A stretch of 18,750 bases of DNA from Granulosicoccus sp047634635 (GTDB taxonomy: Bacteria > Pseudomonadota > Gammaproteobacteria > Granulosicoccales > Granulosicoccaceae): NCBI GenBank assembly GCA_047634635.1, contig JBLIIE010000105.1, positions 1-18,750 on the forward strand, given 5' to 3'. Shown one piece after another: positions 14,977 to 18,750 of this stretch. A model generated the notes under the pieces. The model was not told the DNA's origin and searched no databases. It saw nothing but the letters and a program-made list of their open reading frames with translations. The translations under genes were made by a program, and so were the position numbers. The number at the start of each line of letters is the position of its first letter. The first letter of the stretch is position 1.

Positions 14977-16152
14977 TCAAAATTTCCATGATGCATAAGT
15001 TCGACGGATATAAACCAAGCCCAGTAACAGTCCTAGAATATTGAGATTCACCGATCCACCTTGGCTACTCGAGCCGTCTGCCATGTTATCGTCAATGGCA
15101 CCACCCACATCACCTGCCCCAGTGCCCGGTTCATCAATTGTTGCCAACGCATTTGAATCAGCGATGTCAACGTAGCTACTAATCCATGTCCTGAACTCAG
15201 ATATATTCGTATAAACGCCGTAGAAGTTTGGCAAGCCACATCCATTACCAAAACTTGTAATTCCAACCTGTACCTGCTTACCATTTTGAATAAGATATAG
15301 AGGGCCGCCACTATCACCAACGCAAGAATCTACTCCCCCTTCGCGATAACCCGCACACATTTGAGTGTTAAGAATGCCACCCTGGTAAGACTCAGATGAG
15401 TTACAACGTTCTAAGGATACAAGAGGTACAGATGCATCCTGTAGCAGGTTGGTGTATAGCTCTGAACCATTTACAGCATTAAACTCAATGGCGCCCCACC
15501 CTGCGATAAATGCCAGCGTGTCGTTGAAGGTTTCTGGATTCCCCTCAAACAAGGTGGTTGCAGGCACATCTACAACATTTGCCAACTCCAACACCGCTAT
15601 GTCATTTTGCATTGTTCCACCGCTTGTATTGTATTGTGGGTGCACAAAAATATTGGATACCACAGACTCTGTCGTCGACTCATTCTGCAGATCATTGATA
15701 CCCACAACAACACGAATATCAGCCGGCTGAGTTTCTTCTCCAAACGGGCCAAACATGCAGTGTGCTGCAGTTAAAATCCACTGATCGCTAATCACAGTCC
15801 CTCCACAGAAAAAGCGACTTTCTAACGGAAATGTACCAGTAGTGACAATCGCTGCCATGGATGGCCAAGCCCCAACCTCAGCCTTGCCTCCACCCAGAAC
15901 TCGAGACTGTATGGATGATCCGTTATAGATAGCATCGGAACCGGGTCCGGAACCGGGTCCGGGTCCGGGACCGAGTCCAGGTCCAGAGCTCAGATTAGTC
16001 AGTGTCTCCGACGCTTGTAAACCGCCTGCGATCCCAAGTAACAAACAGCTCAGGAAACGAACAACAGACGTTGATAGACTTCGAAAGGCTATGTCCGGTT
16101 TTCTATTACCAGCCCAGCCCGTTGTTGCGCGCCGCGAATGAGCTTGCCACAT
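14977..16152 (-). CDS. Secreted trypsin-like serine protease with GlyGly-CTERM-like tail
   Basis: A 391-residue S1 protease, paralogue of both neighbours. The signal peptide (about 28-47, SVVRFLSCLLLGIAGGLQA) follows a 24-residue basic lead. Then come a Gly-Pro linker (57-72) and the activation site R84|VLGG. The triad is H131 (TAAHC), D184 (NDIAVLEL) and S281 (GDSGGP), with D275 giving trypsin-like specificity. The C-terminal tail has a Ser/Gly stretch, GG at 365-366, a short hydrophobic segment (369-382) and RR, the GlyGly-CTERM pattern handled by rhombosortase and the type II secretion pathway. The start ATG has AGGA 10 bp upstream and stands 30 bp after the shared dyad element. The gene lies 124 bp after protease 3 and 127 bp before protease 1. 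Confidence 0.93.
   Translation of the reverse strand: MWQAHSRRATTGWAGNRKPDIAFRSLSTSVVRFLSCLLLGIAGGLQASETLTNLSSGPGLGPGPGPGSGPGSDAIYNGSSIQSRVLGGGKAEVGAWPSMAAIVTTGTFPLESRFFCGGTVISDQWILTAAHCMFGPFGEETQPADIRVVVGINDLQNESTTESVVSNIFVHPQYNTSGGTMQNDIAVLELANVVDVPATTLFEGNPETFNDTLAFIAGWGAIEFNAVNGSELYTNLLQDASVPLVSLERCNSSESYQGGILNTQMCAGYREGGVDSCVGDSGGPLYLIQNGKQVQVGITSFGNGCGLPNFYGVYTNISEFRTWISSYVDIADSNALATIDEPGTGAGDVGGAIDDNMADGSSSQGGSVNLNILGLLLGLVYIRRTYASWKF
15937..15984 (-). repeat. Gly-Pro coding low-complexity repeat in protease 2
   Basis: Two exact 12-bp units GGAACCGGGTCC (15937-15948, 15949-15960) are followed by degenerate 6-bp GGGTCC/GGGACC-like units. On the minus strand they encode a GPG-type linker between signal peptide and pro-region. 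The length is likely to vary between strains. Confidence 0.85.
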
Positions 16153-16182
16153 GTGCAGATCCTGAAAAAGCGTTCAAGATCA

Positions 16183-16205
16183 TTAACGGCTGTAACTGTT
16201 ATTTA
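16183..16205 (-). promoter_or_regulatory. Shared dyad element upstream of protease 2
   Basis: TAACGG-N6-CTGTTA, differing from the protease 1 element by one base in 23, located 30 bp from the ATG. The identical core and almost identical spacing to the start codon suggest a common regulator of the two genes. The rest of the 124-bp gap shows no other feature. Confidence 0.5.
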
Positions 16206-16276
16206 AGCATCCCGGTTGGCAATGTATGTGATGTGAGCAGGGCCTGATAGACAGTTACTTTGAACCAGCGCCTATT

Positions 16277-17377
16277 TTACGAAAGATCTCGCCTTCGAAA
16301 TAGCAGGTAAATCAGCAACACAAAAGCTGATGATGGGTGGAATGAGCCAAAGAAATGCCCTTTACGCTCTGTGCCTATATCGGGTTCGGGTATCACACCA
16401 GTTTCGCCGGAATCCAGCCTAGCGACTAATTCAGGCGATTGGTAAGGGACATCAATATAGTCGCTAAGCCACGGCAGCATGTGCGTCACGCTGGTATAAA
16501 TTCCGTAGAAATTGGCTAATGCACAGCCGTTCCCAAAACTGGTGATGCCCATCTGTATGATTGCCCCATCCTCGATAATGAACAACGGCCCACCACTATC
16601 ACCGGCACAGGCGTCAACACCACCATCAATAAAACCAGCACAAATTTGCCTGTGTGTTACCAACCCCTGATAAGACACAATCGAATTGCACCTGGCTAAC
16701 GGCACGATAGGAACCGCGGCATTTTGCAGCTGTGAAGGGTAAGTGGCATCGTTATCGTTAACAAACCGCGTTGCTCCCCACCCTGCAATGTAGCTTGTGG
16801 CTCCATAGTAGTAGGCCGTATCACCCGCAAAAAGAGTAACAACCGGAGCATTGATAGCCGATCCCAATTCGAGCAAGGCAATATCAAAAGGTGGTAAGTC
16901 CACGTTATTGTTGTATTCAGGATGCACCACAATATTCGTAACAGTGACCTCCTCTTCAGGTACATCGCTATCAAGATTACGAATACCCGCAATCACTCGT
17001 ACAGACGAGGGCTGAATACGCTGACCGAATGAACCGAAAACACAATGAGCAGCCGTCACAACCCATCGCTCAGCAACCACAGTCGCTCCACAAAAAAATC
17101 TGCTTTTCACCGTCGCTAAACCTGGGCTTACCAGTGCTACCAGAGAGGGCCAGCTTTCTGCTTCTGCATCCTGGCCTCCGATAATTCGTGATGTCAGCAA
17201 TAAATCGTCAAGATCATCTGCGATATGTACGTTTGAATCCAGTTGACCACTGCCACCAATGATCGAATCAATAGGTGCTTCAGATGAGAACGCTACCTGT
17301 GCAACGCTTACAAAGATAACCACCCACAACAGCGACCAGATCAATCGACGTTTACTGCAAAGAGTGACTCCGTACAT
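16277..17377 (-). CDS. Secreted trypsin-like serine protease with degenerate C-terminal sorting tail
   Basis: A 366-residue S1 protease, third member of the tandem family. It has a signal peptide (about 10-31, hydrophobic, ending VAFSS) and activation site R64|IIGG. The triad is H111 (TAAHC), D165 (FDIALLEL) and S261 (GDSGGP), and D255 predicts cleavage after basic residues. The tail has a hydrophobic stretch followed by RRR (349-363) like its paralogues, but the Gly-Gly pair is missing: the region before the helix reads GHFFGSFHPSS. It may therefore be processed poorly or stay membrane-anchored. It starts 37 bp after the GST-like gene, too close to hold the shared dyad element, so it is probably transcribed with that gene. 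Confidence 0.92.
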   Translation of the reverse strand: MYGVTLCSKRRLIWSLLWVVIFVSVAQVAFSSEAPIDSIIGGSGQLDSNVHIADDLDDLLLTSRIIGGQDAEAESWPSLVALVSPGLATVKSRFFCGATVVAERWVVTAAHCVFGSFGQRIQPSSVRVIAGIRNLDSDVPEEEVTVTNIVVHPEYNNNVDLPPFDIALLELGSAINAPVVTLFAGDTAYYYGATSYIAGWGATRFVNDNDATYPSQLQNAAVPIVPLARCNSIVSYQGLVTHRQICAGFIDGGVDACAGDSGGPLFIIEDGAIIQMGITSFGNGCALANFYGIYTSVTHMLPWLSDYIDVPYQSPELVARLDSGETGVIPEPDIGTERKGHFFGSFHPSSAFVLLIYLLFRRRDLS

Positions 17378-17414
17378 AATTTCAAAATGGCTGGTAGTGC
17401 TGTTAAAGGCCCAA

Positions 17415-18017
17415 TCAAGTCACTGGACGAGTTTGTTGCATTGCTGCTCTTTCACCAAACGATGAGTACCACGTTGCCAGAGCTGGCTGACGTGTCCGCC
17501 AGTTCAAGCGCTCCGATGCACGAAGATCTAGATAATCCAATGCGCAAACCACACCAATATGAGGAAGCGCCAGTTCTTCTCCATAACCTGGCAAAGAGGC
17601 TGCCAGAGCGTCAACACCTCGATCAAGCGTTGCAAACCAGCGATCTACCCAGGCAGCTGATCGTTCTTGCGGCTCTCGTCGATTGAGCTCCACAGCAATA
17701 TGAAAGGTGGTCTCCAGGAGTCCGTCTGTGAGTGCCAGTTGCTTAAGCGCTTGAATTCTGTGACCACCATCGGGCATGAACGTTCCAGCGGACAACGTAT
17801 CCAGATATTCACAAATGACATGGCTATCGAACAGAGTATTACCATCATCAAGCACCAGCGTTGGCACTTTACTCAACGGATTAGCAAGGAGATGATCCGC
17901 AGTGGCTTCATACGGATTGGAATTGATAATCTCGACCTGGTCAACGAGATTTTTCTCAATGATCAGAATACGGACTTTTCGCGCGAACGGCGATAACTGC
18001 GATGAGTATAGTTTCAT
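17415..18017 (-). CDS. Glutathione S-transferase family protein
   Basis: A 200-residue cytoplasmic protein. The N-terminal thioredoxin-like domain (MKLYSSQLSPFARKVRI) has S9/P10 at the usual glutathione-site position, then KVPTLVLDDG with the cis-Pro, and the FDSHVICEYLD motif equivalent to the glutathione-binding 'D/E-S' pair. An alpha-helical C-terminal domain follows (ALKQLALTDGLLE onward). It resembles the YibF-type GSTs. The start ATG at 18017 is the family start; an upstream in-frame start at 18077 would add 20 unconserved residues. The physiological substrate is unknown. It lies upstream of protease 3 with a 37-bp gap. Confidence 0.9.
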   Translation of the reverse strand: MKLYSSQLSPFARKVRILIIEKNLVDQVEIINSNPYEATADHLLANPLSKVPTLVLDDGNTLFDSHVICEYLDTLSAGTFMPDGGHRIQALKQLALTDGLLETTFHIAVELNRREPQERSAAWVDRWFATLDRGVDALAASLPGYGEELALPHIGVVCALDYLDLRASERLNWRTRQPALATWYSSFGERAAMQQTRPVT

Positions 18018-18035
18018 AACTGTTATTAGAGCATC
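18017..18035 (-). promoter_or_regulatory. Segment at the GST start resembling the protease 2 element
   Basis: On the minus strand GATGCTCTAATAACAGTTA matches the protease 2 upstream segment GATGCTTAAATAACAGTTA at 17 of 19 positions, but here it runs into the ATG. A match this good is expected by chance about once or twice in a window this size, so it is only a hint of shared regulation. Confidence 0.2.
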
Positions 18036-18311
18036 TAAAGGGTGTACTGAGTGGCAAAAATCTGCATGAACTGGCACTCTAAAAAGGGATAACCCGTCGC
18101 CATTAATCTGCTAAAGGCTCAAAAAACCGCTGAATGTTATTAAAAGTGTCTACGACACCCATTTCCAAAAGCCTGAAGTTATTCATAATTCCGTCCATGC
18201 CGAGATGATGCTGAGCCCATGTTCCTTAGCTTTTTACGAACAAAGGCAAAAATTGCTCTGCTGTAGTTCTTGCGGCCCTTAACGAAAACGAAAACAATAA
18301 AAATAAAACCA
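18036..18311. other. Intergenic region between divergent GST and Cys-repeat genes
   Basis: No ORF with coding character, no hairpin with a T-run and no clear -35/-10 pair. It should hold promoters for both divergent genes. The last 30 bases before the plus-strand start are A-rich and lack a visible Shine-Dalgarno. Confidence 0.5.
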
Positions 18312-18750
18312 ATGAAATATTTGCTACCTTTAGTACTCACAACAGGGTTCCTCATACCTAATGCATATGCACAAGCTTGTGATGCAACTGGTAATGACCT
18401 GAATCTTGCCAAACAGACTTACGCTCAAGTGTGTCCTGAGATTCCACGGGCCGATTGTGATCCCATTGGTGGTGGTCTATGGACCTGTTCCAGTGAGAGA
18501 ATTGGTAATGCCTCTCCAGGCACCACTGTGGACGATATTCTTGGTGAGCCCGTAGTTGTACCGGTTGCCGATCCAGCACCAGAGATTGAGTTGCCTGAGA
18601 CGACATCTAGTGAATGTGTCGCTGTTGGTTCTAATTTATCTTTGGCTATTGCAGCCTATGAGGCATCTTGTATGGCACCTCGTATTGACTGCGATCCCGT
18701 TGAAGGAGGTTGGTCTTGCTCTAGTGGTGTTATCGGTAGCTCAGCCCCCG
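18312..18750 (+). CDS. Secreted protein with Cys-rich repeats, N-terminal part (3' end outside window)
   Basis: Open from the ATG at 18312 to the window edge, 146 codons seen. It starts with a clear signal peptide (MKYLLPLVLTTGFLIPNAYA, likely cut after A20). Two copies of a roughly 45-residue repeat follow: residues 23-70 and 102-146. Each has four Cys at similar spacing (C23, C41, C49, C59; C102, C120, C127, C136) and the shared pattern C-x6-L-x-LA-x3-Y-x3-C, then R-x-DCDP, then GGxW-CSS. They are joined by a Pro/Val/Glu linker (71-100). Four Cys per repeat suggests two disulphides in an exported domain. I do not recognise the family. No strong ribosome site is visible; the coding pattern and signal peptide support the start. 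Confidence 0.8.
   Translation, partial: MKYLLPLVLTTGFLIPNAYAQACDATGNDLNLAKQTYAQVCPEIPRADCDPIGGGLWTCSSERIGNASPGTTVDDILGEPVVVPVADPAPEIELPETTSSECVAVGSNLSLAIAAYEASCMAPRIDCDPVEGGWSCSSGVIGSSAP

Noticed and set aside
18018..18077. Twenty-codon N-terminal extension of the GST-like protein
   Set aside because: GST-family proteins begin right at the first beta strand (MKLYSS), so the upstream start is unlikely.
18179..18606. Two minus-strand frames over the Cys-repeat gene and its upstream region
   Set aside because: The plus strand has a signal peptide and repeated Cys pattern with no stop; the minus frames have no motif.
1..18750. tRNA or rRNA genes, insertion sequences, prophage or toxin-antitoxin genes
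   Set aside because: No sequence with these hallmarks was seen on either strand by eye.

Overview
The window looks like a chromosomal segment of a free-living, probably marine or aquatic gammaproteobacterium. The reasons are the 4.5S RNA-dnaX-ybaB-recR order, a PhoB/PhoR two-component system beside an operon of the long-form Pst transporter, a large proteobacterial-type isocitrate lyase, and secreted proteases with GlyGly-CTERM-like tails, which go with type II secretion and rhombosortase. Base composition looks roughly balanced (by eye). I cannot name the genus. I see no tRNA, rRNA, CRISPR array, insertion sequence or prophage.

Layout. (1) Positions 1-2222 form a glyoxylate-shunt locus. The 5' end of isocitrate lyase (aceA, minus strand, cut by the window edge) is preceded on the same strand by a 110-residue protein. 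That protein resembles only the small inserted alpha/beta domain of malate synthase G, without the catalytic barrel. Divergent from it is a long XRE-family regulator of the RamB/ScfR type. (2) Positions 2238-5209, minus strand, hold the housekeeping block 4.5S SRP RNA, dnaX, ybaB, recR. The SRP RNA overlaps only spurious ORFs. (3) Positions 5322-13062, plus strand, hold a phosphate-starvation regulon: phoB-phoR, pstS, pstC-pstA, pstB-phoU. PhoB-type boxes lie before phoB and before pstS, with identical geometry. A strong terminator hairpin sits after pstS. (4) Positions 13101-18017, minus strand, hold three tandem paralogous trypsin-like proteases and a glutathione S-transferase-like gene. Each protease has a signal peptide, an Arg-|-(I/V)xGG activation site, the His/Asp/Ser triad and a C-terminal membrane anchor. 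The first protease ORF continues, through three perfect 12-bp repeats, into what looks like a separate lipoprotein. The first two proteases share an inverted-repeat element at nearly the same distance from their start codons. (5) Positions 18312-18750, plus strand, hold the 5' part of a secreted protein made of Cys-rich repeats; it runs off the window.

How the parts work together. The Pho block is a closed circuit: PstSCAB imports phosphate, PhoU and PstB signal to PhoR, and PhoB activates its own operon and pstS. The acetate/fatty-acid locus is probably controlled by the divergent regulator. The proteases look like an exported family that matures by tryptic (auto)activation and C-terminal processing. 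The least explained items are the stand-alone malate synthase G domain, the protease-lipoprotein fusion and the Cys-repeat secreted protein.
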